Shown one piece after another: positions 8,695-17,610 of a stretch of 64,000 bases of DNA; within the stretch, counting starts at the first letter, position 1, and each line of letters opens with the position of its first letter. The stretch comes from an uncultured Acetobacteroides sp. Its GTDB lineage: Bacteria; Bacteroidota; Bacteroidia; Bacteroidales; ZOR0009. The stretch covers positions 1,054,001 through 1,118,000 of the forward strand of contig NZ_OY782755.1 in assembly GCF_963678165.1 (NCBI RefSeq), given 5' to 3'. The notes under the pieces are model-generated. The model searched no databases. It worked only from the letters and a program-made list of their open reading frames with translations, and had not been told where the DNA came from. The translations under genes were made by a program, and so were the position numbers.

Positions 8695-9009
8695 GGGATG
8701 GAATGACTAAATTAGTCGTCGGGATGATTAATTTAGTCATCGAATTGTGTAAATTAATCATTGATTTGACTAATTTAGTCATTGGTGTGTGTAAATAAGT
8801 CATTGTGATGAGCAAAATAGTCATCGGTTGGTGTAATTTGCTCATTAGTTTGATTAAATAACTCATCGTGATGTGTAAATTGCTCATTGGATAGACTAAA
8901 TTACTCACTAAAATGAGCAAATTGCACTAGCAAATGAGGAAATTCATCATCTCGTTGACTAAATTCGTCATCGCGGTGATGAATTTAGTCATCACGATGA
9001 CTAAAAAGA
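8695..9009. repeat. Array A: 15 degenerate units of exactly 21 bp
   Basis: Fifteen units of 21 bp follow without any length change, phased on the recurring TCATYG. Most units hold an AT-rich inverted repeat such as GACTAAATTAGTC (8705-8717), GACTAATTTAGTC (8768-8780) or GATGAATTTAGTCATC (8978-8993). Units differ at many positions, so this is not recent slippage. The array sits between hydF and the DUF4290 gene, which point away from each other. Leftward frames stay open (7-residue repeats of M-T/S-x-L type), but no credible start or non-repeat domain supports a gene. The units look like a row of palindromic protein-binding sites. Confidence 0.85.
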
Positions 9010-9443
9010 GCAATCGTAGGCAGCTCGGAGGTGAAGGTTGGGGTTCGGCAGCCCGATCAAGCGCCTCGCGAAGGGATGCGAGGGGGTAACCATGGGATGC
9101 ATCTGGGTTGGCAGCGCTAAAATCTTCCTTTTCCCATCGGCATTAGGGGGCGAAGCGGCTCCTATCCCCCCATCTGGGGCGATGCATGCTAGCGCCGAGC
9201 CATTGGAAGGCGATGGTTGGGTGGCGGGTAACGCCCTCCGCCAAAGCCTGATTTGCGGGTGGGCTACCGTGCGCCGAGGTTTTATTAAAGCTTAAAAAAA
9301 GAGTTGAGGAGGGTGCTTTCATCAAAGTTTTTTCTCACTTTTGCAAATTATAATTCCGCTCCGCCAGCACATTGCCTGTGGCATCATCTCTTAGGGCAAC
9401 TGCCGGATGCAGATTACACATCATTTACGATTACAACAGCAAT
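9010..9443. other. Non-coding stretch between array A and DUF4290 gene
   Basis: GC-rich up to about 9280 with small inverted repeats, then AT-rich before the gene. CACTTTTG near 9335 resembles a -7 box. An 85-codon open frame at 9038-9295 has no coding character. Nothing else is visible. Confidence 0.5.
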
Positions 9444-10100
9444 ATGAGCCAACTTGATATCAACGAAGAGGATGAATTAAGGGATTACAATTCTCAGCGT
9501 ACAAGGCTAATCCTTCCCGAATACGGCCGCCACATACAAAAAATGGTAGACTACGTTTCCGCCATAGAAGATGTTGAGGAGCGCAACCGAATGGCCCTTA
9601 TCCTAATAGGGGTAATGGGTAACCTTAACCCCCATTTGCGCGACATTAACGACTTTAAGCATAAGCTTTGGGATCATCTGCTCGTGATCTCTGACTTTAA
9701 GATCGATATCGAATCGCCCTACCCCAAGCCAAGCCGGGAATCGGTTAGCGAGCCACCAAGGCGCATTGACTATCCGGCCCATCCCATAAGGATAAAGCAT
9801 TACGGACGGGTGATAGAGCAGATGGTTAAGGATGTTTCTGAGATGGAGGAAGGCCCAATAAAGACCTTCTACATAACCTCCGTGGCCAACCAGATGAAGA
9901 AGGCTTACCTTACCTGGAACAAGGATTCGGTTAGCGATGAGACCATCATCCGCGACCTTGGGGTGCTCTCGAACGGGAAAATTAAGCTTAACCTAAGCAC
10001 AAAGCTGATGGATACCCGCGAGTTTAAGCCAAGCGGTGCTGGTCCCTCTTCGACGGGTCCTAGCAAGAGACGTCACCCCAAAGGTGGTCGGAAGAAGTAG
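9444..10100 (+). CDS. DUF4290 family protein
   Basis: Conserved protein of unknown function restricted to Bacteroidota. From MSQLDINEEDELRDYN (9444) it has 218 residues; 24 earlier in-frame codons are unlike the family and were left out. The sequence is soluble and mainly helical (LPEYGRHIQKMVDYVSAIED, RIKHYGRVIEQMVKDVSEME), showing two related helical halves. A short basic tail ends in KRRHPKGGRKK. It lies 26 bp before murA on the same strand, an arrangement common in the phylum and suggesting co-transcription. No biochemical role can be deduced. Confidence 0.82.
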   Translation: MSQLDINEEDELRDYNSQRTRLILPEYGRHIQKMVDYVSAIEDVEERNRMALILIGVMGNLNPHLRDINDFKHKLWDHLLVISDFKIDIESPYPKPSRESVSEPPRRIDYPAHPIRIKHYGRVIEQMVKDVSEMEEGPIKTFYITSVANQMKKAYLTWNKDSVSDETIIRDLGVLSNGKIKLNLSTKLMDTREFKPSGAGPSSTGPSKRRHPKGGRKK

Positions 10101-10126
10101 GATACTAATACTTTAAAAATAAAGCT

Positions 10127-11434
10127 ATGGGCACTTTTGTAGTTAAAGGAGGGCGCCCTTTAAAGGGTGAGATCACTCCTCAAGGTGCAAAAAACGAGGC
10201 GCTTCAGGTAATAAGCGCCGTTTTGCTGACTCCTCAAAAGGTTACCATCTCGAATATTCCCAATATTCTTGATGTGATGAAGCTGATCCAGCTTCTTAGC
10301 AAGATGGGTGTTGCAGTTGCCAAAGTTGACGAATCGACCTATACCTTTGAGGCAAAGAACGTAAATTTTGACTACCTCAAAACCGATGACTACCGCAAGG
10401 ATGCATCGAGCCTGAGGGGGTCAATTATGGTTGTAGGCCCGCTCCTGGCCCGCTATGGAAAAGGGTTTATCCCTCGTCCAGGTGGCGATAAGATTGGCCG
10501 TCGACGCCTTGATACCCACTTTATAGGATTCGAGAAGTTGGGCGCCAAGTTCAACTTCGATGCAAACGACAGCTTCTTTACCGTTGAGGCCAACGAGCTA
10601 AGGGGAACCTACATGCTTCTTGATGAGGCATCGGTTACCGGTACCGCCAACATCGTTATGGCTGCCACAATGGCAAAAGGAACAACAACCATCTATAACG
10701 CCGCCTGCGAGCCCTACGTACAGCAGCTCTGCAAGATGCTGAACCGGATGGGCGCAAAGATTTCGGGTGTAGGCTCTAATCTGCTAACCATCGAAGGGGT
10801 AGAGGAGCTTGGGGGTACTGAGCATCGCCTACTTCCAGATATGATCGAGATCGGCAGCTTTATTGGTTTGGCGGCTATGACCCATAGCGAGATTACCATT
10901 AAGGACGTATCCTATCCCGATCTTGGAATAATTCCAGACAGCTTTCGCAGGCTGGGCATCAAGATGGAGCTTCGTGGCGACGACATCTACATCCCTGCTC
11001 AGGATCATTACGAGATCGATACGTTTATTGATGGCTCAATTCTTACCATTGCCGATGCGCCTTGGCCAGGGTTAACGCCCGACTTGTTGAGTATCTTCCT
11101 AGTGGTGGCCACACAGGCAAACGGAAGCGTGCTTATCCACCAAAAGATGTTCGAAAGCCGACTGTTCTTTGTCGATAAGCTAATAGATATGGGCGCTCAG
11201 ATTATTCTATGCGATCCGCATCGCGCTACGGTTATTGGTCACGACAACAAGATAAAGTTACGTCCTACAGTTATGAGCTCGCCCGATATACGTGCAGGAG
11301 TGGCGCTGCTAATTGCCGCGCTGTCTGCCGATGGAACAAGCGTTATTCATAACATCGACCAAATCGATAGAGGCTATCAGAATATAGATTTAAGGCTGAA
11401 TGCCCTTGGTGCGAATATTTCGCGAGGGTTGTAG
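10127..11434 (+). CDS. murA: UDP-N-acetylglucosamine 1-carboxyvinyltransferase MurA
   Basis: Cytosolic enzyme for the first committed step of peptidoglycan synthesis, transferring enolpyruvate from PEP to UDP-GlcNAc. The 435-residue protein shows GAKNEALQVI near the N-terminus (the substrate Lys-Asn pair), VVGPLLARYGKGFIPRPGG and the catalytic loop that follows. The loop reads GGDKIGRRRLDTHF: Asp occupies the place of the usual Cys115. This replacement is known to give intrinsic fosfomycin resistance in other bacteria and is the usual form in Bacteroidota to my knowledge. It is probably co-transcribed with the DUF4290 gene. Confidence 0.96.
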   Translation: MGTFVVKGGRPLKGEITPQGAKNEALQVISAVLLTPQKVTISNIPNILDVMKLIQLLSKMGVAVAKVDESTYTFEAKNVNFDYLKTDDYRKDASSLRGSIMVVGPLLARYGKGFIPRPGGDKIGRRRLDTHFIGFEKLGAKFNFDANDSFFTVEANELRGTYMLLDEASVTGTANIVMAATMAKGTTTIYNAACEPYVQQLCKMLNRMGAKISGVGSNLLTIEGVEELGGTEHRLLPDMIEIGSFIGLAAMTHSEITIKDVSYPDLGIIPDSFRRLGIKMELRGDDIYIPAQDHYEIDTFIDGSILTIADAPWPGLTPDLLSIFLVVATQANGSVLIHQKMFESRLFFVDKLIDMGAQIILCDPHRATVIGHDNKIKLRPTVMSSPDIRAGVALLIAALSADGTSVIHNIDQIDRGYQNIDLRLNALGANISRGL

Positions 11435-11543
11435 CGCTAGTACATAGCGGTTGTGCTTCAGGTTGCGTCATTATGTCATTGTTGGCTAATGGCAAACAAT
11501 TTGCTAGGCAATCGGTATTGTTGAGAAAAATTAAATTACAAAG

Positions 11544-12140
11544 ATGACTAAGTCGAAGCATAAATCGGATAAAGAAGTTGAAAATCAATCTCCCCTGGAG
11601 CCGAATGTACCTGTAGAAGAAAATTTGGCTGCGAATGAGGCAGGAGAAGCAACGGAAGCACCAGAAGGTACCGAGGCTGCTGATGCCATTTCAGCAGGTG
11701 CTGATGAGGTGAATGAAAAAATTGCAGAGTGGAAAGAGAGGTACCTTCGACTAACCGCCGAATACGACAACTACCGTAAGCGTACCCTTAAGGAGCGCGA
11801 AGAGCTTGTTAGAACGGCCGGTGAGGGTATGATTAAGGATATTCTTACCGTTGTTGACGACTTTGAGCGTGCTTTGCTTGCGCTCGAAAAGCTTAGCGAC
11901 ACCGCTGGCTTTGATGGGGTAACCCTTATTTACGACAAGTTTATGGCGATGCTCAAATCGAAGGGTGTGGCTGTGATTAATAGGGTTGGAGAACCTTTTG
12001 ATACCGATTTCGAAGAGGCTATAACCAAATTTCCTGCACCTACTCCCGAGCAAAAGGGTGCGGTGATAGATGTAGTTCAAAAAGGGTATTTGCTAAACGG
12101 GAAAGTGATTAGATACGCCAAAGTTGTTGTTGGCGAATAG
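11544..12140 (+). CDS. grpE: GrpE nucleotide exchange factor
   Basis: Co-chaperone that releases ADP from DnaK. The 198-residue protein has an acidic, low-complexity N-terminus (residues 1-55, rich in Glu/Ala). A long coiled-coil helix follows (WKERYLRLTAEYDNYRKRT), then the four-helix and beta domain with GVTLIYDKFMAMLKSKGV, GEPFDTDFEEAI and VVQKGYLLNGKVIRYAKVVV, the family signature. It precedes dnaJ by 21 bp in the same direction, forming a chaperone operon; dnaK is not here. Confidence 0.95.
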   Translation: MTKSKHKSDKEVENQSPLEPNVPVEENLAANEAGEATEAPEGTEAADAISAGADEVNEKIAEWKERYLRLTAEYDNYRKRTLKEREELVRTAGEGMIKDILTVVDDFERALLALEKLSDTAGFDGVTLIYDKFMAMLKSKGVAVINRVGEPFDTDFEEAITKFPAPTPEQKGAVIDVVQKGYLLNGKVIRYAKVVVGE

Positions 12141-12161
12141 ATAAAATAGCGTCAAAGAACA

Positions 12162-13322
12162 ATGGCAAAAAGAGATTACTATGAGGTATTAGGGGTTTCC
12201 CGAAATGCCACCCAAGAGGAGATGAAGAAGGCCTACCGCAAGATGGCCATCAAGTATCACCCCGATAAAAATCCAGATAATAAGGAAGCCGAAGAGAAGT
12301 TTAAGGAGGCTGCCGAGGCGTTTAGCGTGCTAAGCGACGATAATAAGCGCGCGCGCTACGATCAGTTCGGGCATGCTGGTGTTGGAACATCGGATGCAGG
12401 TAGCAGCGGCTTTGGCGGTTTTGGTGGAGGTATGTCTATGGACGATATCTTCTCGCAGTTTGGCGATCTTTTCGGAGGTCATTTTGGTGGGTTTGGCGGA
12501 TTTGGTAGAAGCCAAGGTCGTAGAACCAACCGAGGAGGAGATATTCGCGTAAAGGTTCGCCTTAATCTGCAGGAGATCGCCTACGGTGCCGACAAGAAGC
12601 TAAAGATAAACAAGCAGGTTAAGTGTAATTCGTGCAACGGAACAGGTGCAGAGCATGGAACATCATTCTCTACCTGTAACACATGCAACGGTTCAGGAAC
12701 TGTTATTGGGGTTACCAACTCAATATTCGGACGAGTTCAAACGCAAAGTACTTGTCCAACCTGTCGTGGTACAGGAAAATCTATTACAAAGCATTGCTCC
12801 AGCTGCTCTGGATCCGGTGTCGTTAACGACTCGGAGGTGGTTTCGTTCCACATTCCAGCAGGTGTTTCGGAGGGTATGCAGCTCAACGTTTCGGGAAAGG
12901 GAAATGCACCTCAAGGTGGTGGTGTTAATGGCGATTTGCTTGTCGTTATTGAGGAAGAACCACACGAGGAGCTCATCCGCGACGGAAACGATTTGGTGTA
13001 TACGCTTTTCCTCGGATTCCCCGATGCCGTTCTTGGCGGAACTTCGGAGGTTCCTACAATTGACGGAAAGGCGCGCATTAAGATTGAACCAGGAACGCAG
13101 CCCGGAAGGGTTTTCCGCCTAAAAGGCAAGGGGCTACCCGATGTTGATGGCTATGGTCGAGGAGACATTCTGGTTTACGTAAACGTTTGGGTTCCCAAAA
13201 ATCTTTCTGCTGCCGAAAAGGTTCAGATTGAGAAGATGCGCGAGTCGAGCAGCTTTGCTCCGAAGCCTGATAAGTCGGATATGAACTTCTTCGATCGCAT
13301 AAAGGGAATGTTTGGAAGGTAG
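12162..13322 (+). CDS. dnaJ: Chaperone DnaJ
   Basis: Hsp40 co-chaperone stimulating DnaK ATPase. The 386-residue protein has an N-terminal J domain ([23 protein letters not shown] in [10 protein letters not shown]) and a Gly/Phe-rich linker ([19 protein letters not shown]). The zinc domain has four CxxCxGxG motifs ([32 protein letters not shown]), followed by the C-terminal substrate-binding domains ([32 protein letters not shown]). It is a complete class I DnaJ, co-transcribed with grpE and followed by a strong terminator. Confidence 0.97.
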   Translation: MAKRDYYEVLGVSRNATQEEMKKAYRKMAIKYHPDKNPDNKEAEEKFKEAAEAFSVLSDDNKRARYDQFGHAGVGTSDAGSSGFGGFGGGMSMDDIFSQFGDLFGGHFGGFGGFGRSQGRRTNRGGDIRVKVRLNLQEIAYGADKKLKINKQVKCNSCNGTGAEHGTSFSTCNTCNGSGTVIGVTNSIFGRVQTQSTCPTCRGTGKSITKHCSSCSGSGVVNDSEVVSFHIPAGVSEGMQLNVSGKGNAPQGGGVNGDLLVVIEEEPHEELIRDGNDLVYTLFLGFPDAVLGGTSEVPTIDGKARIKIEPGTQPGRVFRLKGKGLPDVDGYGRGDILVYVNVWVPKNLSAAEKVQIEKMRESSSFAPKPDKSDMNFFDRIKGMFGR

Positions 13323-13360
13323 CTCAGGGGCTGGAAACGTAAATTCTAGCTGTAAAGTAT

Positions 13361-13407
13361 AGGAATGGGAGGATGGCGCTGCTGCACCAATCCTCCCATT
13401 CCTTTTA
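13361..13407 (+). terminator. Terminator of grpE-dnaJ
   Basis: 14-bp perfect stem AGGAATGGGAGGAT / ATCCTCCCATTCCT followed by TTTT. Confidence 0.9.
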
Positions 13408-13425
13408 GGGGGTGCGGTGGCATAA

Positions 13426-13956
13426 CTAGCGGACGTTTACCGCTATTTCCCCCTCGCTGTACAGATCAAAACGTTCGGAGAATTGCTCTTTCCCTCGCGA
13501 CGTTTCCTCAAAACCATCGAAGGTTTTCTGTTTCCCTTGCGACGTTTCCTCAAAACCATCGAAGGTTTTCTGTTTTCCTTGCGACGTTTCCTCAAAACGG
13601 TCGACGGTTTTCTATTTTCCTCGCGACATTTTCTCAAAACCATCGACGGATTTCTGTTTTCCTTGCGACGTTTTCTCGAAACCATCGACGGTCTTCTGTT
13701 TTCCTTGCGACAATTTCTCAAAACCATCGAAGGTTTTCTGTTTTCCTTGCGATGTTTCCTCAAAACCATCGAAGGTTTTCTGTTTTCCTTGCGATGTTTC
13801 CTCAAAACCATCGATGGTTTTCTCTTTTCTACGCGCCATTTCCGCAAAACCACCTAACAATTTCTCCTCGGCATCTGAGGTTTTCTCAAGGTTGTAGAAC
13901 GGTTTTTCCTTAGCAGCTATCATTTTTGCAAAATTATCCCCGAAATTCTGTAACAT
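13426..13956 (-). pseudogene. Possible 14-residue-repeat protein gene interrupted by one TAG
   Basis: Read leftward, array B gives MLQNFGDNFAKM, then eleven or so 14-residue repeats of the form TFDGFEETSQGKQK and an ending FDLYSEGEIAVNVR. The frame is 177 codons long with a single in-frame TAG at 13612-13614, where sister repeats have CAG. The degenerate first repeats keep the FAKM/FAEM/LEKT pattern with synonymous changes (GCG/GCA, AAG/AAA), hinting at protein-level constraint. Against it: other frames are equally open, and sister arrays in this window are clearly non-coding. It may be a decayed gene or chance coding potential of a 42-bp repeat. Confidence 0.35.
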
Positions 13957-13978
13957 CTTCGCAAATTCGCAACTAAGT
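13461..13978. repeat. Array B: twelve units of exactly 42 bp
   Basis: Twelve 42-bp units without indels. The central eight are highly similar (core TTTCCTCAAAACCATCGA plus TTTTCTGTTTTCCTTGCGA), and the outer units are strongly degenerate but keep the phase. Each unit splits into two weakly related 21-bp halves. The array sits between dnaJ and the ABC exporter operon. Several frames on both strands are open through it; the best protein-like one is described separately (13426-13956). Of the 13323-14141 interval, only the dnaJ terminator, this array and the promoter at 14110 are visible. Confidence 0.85.
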
Positions 13979-14109
13979 ATATGTGAAAAGCAGGCGAGGT
14001 AGCATCAGCCTGCATGGCCCTCTAGCAGGATGCGCTCTGCTTTGATCGGTTAACCAGCCGCATTGGAGCGCATCGGGGTGTGGGGGCTATGGAATGTGAA
14101 CTATTTCAC

Positions 14110-14117
14110 TAAATTTG
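14110..14117 (+). promoter_or_regulatory. -7 box of the ABC exporter operon
   Basis: TAAATTTG matches TAnnTTTG and stands 24 bases before the start at 14142. A clear -33 TTTG is not seen. Confidence 0.45.
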
Positions 14118-14141
14118 GAAAAGAGTAAAAATCGAATTAGT

Positions 14142-15083
14142 ATGGAAATATTTAGAGCGGAAAATGTTGTAAAAAGGTATGCCGACCATTTAGCCCTAGA
14201 TAACGTTAGCCTAACGATTCCTCAGGGGAAAATTTACGGGCTGCTCGGGCCTAATGGTGCAGGTAAAACCACCCTGATCCGAATCATTAATCAGATAACG
14301 ATGCCCGATAGCGGTAAGATTTACTTTAAGGGCAACGAGATGAAGATGGATGACGTGCAGTGCATCGGCTATTTGCCCGAGGAGCGCGGGCTTTACAAGA
14401 AGATGAAGGTGGGCGAGCAGGCTATGTACTTTGCTCAGCTTAAGGGACTGTCGCATTCTGATGCTCAGAAACGCCTGAGGTACTGGTTCACGAAGTTCGA
14501 GATCCAGGCTTGGTGGAATAAGAAGGTGGAGGAGCTCTCGAAGGGGATGGCACAGAAGGTGCAGTTCATCATCACCATCCTTCATGAGCCCGAGCTGATG
14601 ATCTTCGACGAACCTTTTAGCGGATTCGACCCCATCAACGCCAACCTGCTGAAGGAGGAAATCCTTGAGTTCAAGAAAAAGGGGCATACCATCATCTTCT
14701 CCACGCACAACATGGCCTCGGTGGAGGAGCTCTGCGACAACATTACCCTCATCAACCAATCGCGCAACGTGCTTAGCGGCGATATCGACGAGATCCGCCA
14801 CAGCTACGGCGATAACATCTACCAAATCGACTACGTTGGCGAGGCTGGCGCGCTTAATGTGCTCCATAACGGCTACCAAATCGTCGACGAGATCAGCGAG
14901 AAAGGGCTGTCTAAGGTAAGAATTAAGCTTCAGCCCGATCAGTCGGGAAATCCGCTTATCACCGCTGTACTTCCACTTGTCGAGGTGGTCAACTTCCAAA
15001 AAATCATCCCAAGCATGAACGACATCTTTATAAAGGTTGTTCAGGGGGAGTCATCGCTAAAGACTGCTAGCTATACCGAATAA
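14142..15083 (+). CDS. ABC-2 type exporter, ATP-binding subunit
   Basis: ATPase of an export-type ABC transporter of the NatA/DrrA type. From MEIFRAENVVKRY (14142) it has 313 residues; a TTG start nine codons earlier is possible but less likely. Motifs: Walker A GPNGAGKTT, Q-loop around NQITMP, signature ELSKGMAQKV (variant of LSGGQ), Walker B LMIFDEPFSGFDP, and switch His in IIFSTHNM. The C-terminal 80 residues form the DUF4162-like domain found in NatA proteins. It is followed after 12 bp by its membrane partner, and the pair forms one operon ending at a terminator. The substrate is unknown. Confidence 0.9.
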   Translation: MEIFRAENVVKRYADHLALDNVSLTIPQGKIYGLLGPNGAGKTTLIRIINQITMPDSGKIYFKGNEMKMDDVQCIGYLPEERGLYKKMKVGEQAMYFAQLKGLSHSDAQKRLRYWFTKFEIQAWWNKKVEELSKGMAQKVQFIITILHEPELMIFDEPFSGFDPINANLLKEEILEFKKKGHTIIFSTHNMASVEELCDNITLINQSRNVLSGDIDEIRHSYGDNIYQIDYVGEAGALNVLHNGYQIVDEISEKGLSKVRIKLQPDQSGNPLITAVLPLVEVVNFQKIIPSMNDIFIKVVQGESSLKTASYTE

Positions 15084-15095
15084 AACAATACTGCA

Positions 15096-16451
15096 ATGAA
15101 TAAGACACTACTTATTATAAAGCGCGAATTCATGACTAGGGTGAAGAAGAAAAGCTTCATCATAATGACCGTGCTAACCCCAATTCTGATGGGGGCACTT
15201 ATGATTGTTCCAGGCATGCTTGCCTCAATGGGCGATACCTCCAACAAGAAGATAGCGGTAGTCGACAAGACTAAGCTGTTTGTGAATAAGCTGCAGGGAA
15301 ACGACAAGGTCTCGTTCGAGTACATCACAGAGCAGGACTTCCCCGCCTACAAGAAGGCAATGAAGGAAAAGGGGGTCGACGCCATCCTGGTAATCAACCA
15401 AGGGATCATCAACAACCCCAAGGATGCTACCATCTACTCGCCCGAGGACGTGAGCGTGGAGATGAGCAGCAAGATAGAGTCGAACCTGGAGGAGCTGATT
15501 AAGGAGGAAAAGATGCGCACCTTCAACATCCAGAACCTGGATGCGATGCTGAAGCAGGTGAAGTCGTCGGTAAACCTTAACACCATCAAGCTCGACGAGA
15601 ACGGCATGGAGAAGGAGACCAACACCATGGTGATAATGGGCATTGCCTACATCTTCGGATTCCTGATGTACATCTTCATCTTCCTTTTCGGCAGCCAGGT
15701 GATGCGCGGCGTAATCGAGGAGAAGTCGAACCGCGTGGTGGAGGTCATCATCTCGTCGGTAAAGCCCATACAGCTGATGATGGGCAAGATTATTGGCGTT
15801 GCCGCCGTAGGGTTGCTGCAGTTCACCATTTGGATACTGCTCTCGCTCGCCATCTTTATGGGGGTAAAGGGGTATATGATGAATTCCTACTCCGATAAGA
15901 TGCCGCAGCAGCAAGCGCAGATTACCTCGGTGATGAGCGCTCAAAGTGGGCAGCAGGTAAGCGCTGAGAATATGGAAAAGATTCAGGATGAGTTTGGCGA
16001 TACTGCAAAAATCTTCAACTCTATATCAGAGCGAATCGTTCCGATTCTGTTCTACTTTGTGATCTTCTTCCTAGGCGGCTACCTGCTCTACTCATCGCTG
16101 TTTGCGGCGGTAGGTTCGGCGGTTGACAATGAGACGGAAACGCAGCAGCTCATGCTCCCCATCACCATTCCGATCATTCTGGCGCTGATGATAATGATGC
16201 ACACCTTCCAGAATCCGAACAGCTCCATCTCGTTTTGGTTCTCGATGATTCCGCTTACCTCGCCAATCGTGATGATGGCTCGAATACCCTTTGAGATCCC
16301 AACCTGGGAGGTAATCATGTCGATAGCAATCCTGTATGCAACGATTTTTGCGGTGATCTGGCTCTCGGCTAAGATTTACCGTACAGGAATACTGATGTAC
16401 GGCAAGAAAACAACGTTTAAGGAGATGATAAAGTGGATTAAGCATTCATAG
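15096..16451 (+). CDS. ABC-2 type exporter, membrane subunit (NatB-like)
   Basis: Membrane partner of the preceding ATPase. The 451-residue protein starts MNKTLLIIKREFMTRVKKKS with one membrane helix (IIMTVLTPILMGALMIVPGM). A large extracytoplasmic domain of about 140 residues follows. Then come at least five helices including IMGIAYIFGFLMYIFIFLFG, GVIEEKSNRVVEVIISSVKP (the conserved cytoplasmic coupling loop of the ABC-2 family), FVIFFLGGYLLYSSLFAAVGSA and MLPITIPIILALMIM. This architecture matches ABC2_membrane_3 proteins such as NatB, which extrudes Na+; the substrate here cannot be inferred. Confidence 0.9.
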   Translation: MNKTLLIIKREFMTRVKKKSFIIMTVLTPILMGALMIVPGMLASMGDTSNKKIAVVDKTKLFVNKLQGNDKVSFEYITEQDFPAYKKAMKEKGVDAILVINQGIINNPKDATIYSPEDVSVEMSSKIESNLEELIKEEKMRTFNIQNLDAMLKQVKSSVNLNTIKLDENGMEKETNTMVIMGIAYIFGFLMYIFIFLFGSQVMRGVIEEKSNRVVEVIISSVKPIQLMMGKIIGVAAVGLLQFTIWILLSLAIFMGVKGYMMNSYSDKMPQQQAQITSVMSAQSGQQVSAENMEKIQDEFGDTAKIFNSISERIVPILFYFVIFFLGGYLLYSSLFAAVGSAVDNETETQQLMLPITIPIILALMIMMHTFQNPNSSISFWFSMIPLTSPIVMMARIPFEIPTWEVIMSIAILYATIFAVIWLSAKIYRTGILMYGKKTTFKEMIKWIKHS

Positions 16452-16470
16452 AGATTTGATCCAACACAAG

Positions 16471-16499
16471 AAAGCCGCGCTTCATAGGGCGGCTTTTTT
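16471..16499 (+). terminator. Terminator of ABC exporter operon
   Basis: Hairpin AAAGCCGC / GCGGCTTT with a ten-base loop and a T run. Confidence 0.85.
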
Positions 16500-16661
16500 G
16501 TGTAATTATGGGGAATCAGTTCCACAGCGTAATTCTAAAGCGTCAAACTTCTTATTGCTCTATATGTTTGGCAAGTAGGGTATTGTTGAATGTTGATGGC
16601 GAATTTTGTACATTGGATTACATTTTGCACTACATTAGTAAACCAAATTAAAATTGAGCAA

Positions 16662-17531
16662 ATGAAAAAGTTTCTGATAGCAATCGCAATCGTGGTACTT
16701 GCTGCGTCGTGCGGAAATAAGCAGGAGGTTGATAAACTTAAGGCTGAAAACCAAAAGCTTTCTCAACTGGTGAGCGTAAAGGACACAACGCTGAACAACA
16801 TATTCATGTCGCTTAGCGAAGTAGAGGAAAACCTTGAAGCCGTAAAGCAAAAGCAGAATATCATCAGCGTAACCACCAAGCAAGGCGAGCTTAGCCGTGA
16901 TGTTAAGGATCGAATAAAGGATGACATCGCGCAGATAAACGAGCTTCTGGAGAAGAATAAGCAGACTATTGCCAGCCTTCAGGGTACCGCAAAGAAGCTA
17001 AAGGCAGCAAACCTTAAAATTGACGGTCTCGAAAAGATGATCGCCGAACTAACCAAGCAGAATGGCGAAAAGGATGCCGAAATTGCCTCGTTGAAGGAGC
17101 AGCTAACCAAACTCAACTTCCAACTTGCCGATCTTAACACCCGCGTTGATACGCTAACAACGCGTAAGCGCGCCTTGGAGGAAAATGTAACAGCTAGGAC
17201 AAACGAGCTGAATACTGCCTACTTCGTTATTGGGTCGCAAAAGGAGTTAGAGCAAAAGGGCATAATCAATCGTTCGGGAGGCTTTATTGGTATTGGCAAA
17301 ACGGCTACAGTTAGCGCTAACGTAAACCTCGATGCGTTTACCAAGATCGACATTCGTACGTTCCAAGGTATTGAGATTGGACATAAGAATGTGAAGATCT
17401 TGAGCACTCATCCATCCGATTCGTATAATCTGAAGGTTGATAGCAAGAACTTCTGTTCGGGTATCGAGATAACCAACAGCAAAAAATTCTGGCAATCGTC
17501 AAAGTACTTAGTTATAACCTACCGAAAGTAG
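16662..17531 (+). CDS. Coiled-coil lipoprotein
   Basis: Predicted envelope lipoprotein of 289 residues. The start at 16662 gives a clean signal peptide MKKFLIAIAIVVLAASC with lipobox LAASC (Cys17); 24 earlier codons in the same frame would hide it. Residues about 25-190 are a long coiled coil (VDKLKAENQKLSQLVS, LEKMIAELTKQNGEKDAEIA). A C-terminal globular part of about 90 residues begins FVIGSQKELEQKGIINRSGG. Such proteins occur widely in Bacteroidota without an assigned role; a periplasmic spacer or tether is possible. It is transcribed alone and followed by a hairpin. Confidence 0.75.
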   Translation: MKKFLIAIAIVVLAASCGNKQEVDKLKAENQKLSQLVSVKDTTLNNIFMSLSEVEENLEAVKQKQNIISVTTKQGELSRDVKDRIKDDIAQINELLEKNKQTIASLQGTAKKLKAANLKIDGLEKMIAELTKQNGEKDAEIASLKEQLTKLNFQLADLNTRVDTLTTRKRALEENVTARTNELNTAYFVIGSQKELEQKGIINRSGGFIGIGKTATVSANVNLDAFTKIDIRTFQGIEIGHKNVKILSTHPSDSYNLKVDSKNFCSGIEITNSKKFWQSSKYLVITYRK

Positions 17532-17558
17532 ACTTTCTTTGAATTGAATTTATTGCGT

Positions 17559-17596
17559 GAAATAGGGCTGGCGCTTGCTAGCTCTATTTCTTTCTT
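17559..17596 (+). terminator. Terminator between lipoprotein and hybrid kinase
   Basis: GAAATAG-g-GCT / AGC-t-CTATTTC then TTTCTTTAT. It covers a potential earlier kinase start at 17575, supporting the start at 17611. Confidence 0.65.
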
Positions 17597-17610
17597 TATC
17601 TATAGGCATC

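Noticed and set aside
8603..8920. Leftward 105-codon frame through array A (heptads M-T/S-x-L)
   Set aside because: Open only because the 21-bp period is a multiple of three and the units lack stops in that frame; it has no credible start, promoter or domain.
9038..9295. 85-codon frame between array A and the DUF4290 gene
   Set aside because: GC-rich non-coding composition, no family resemblance, no promoter.
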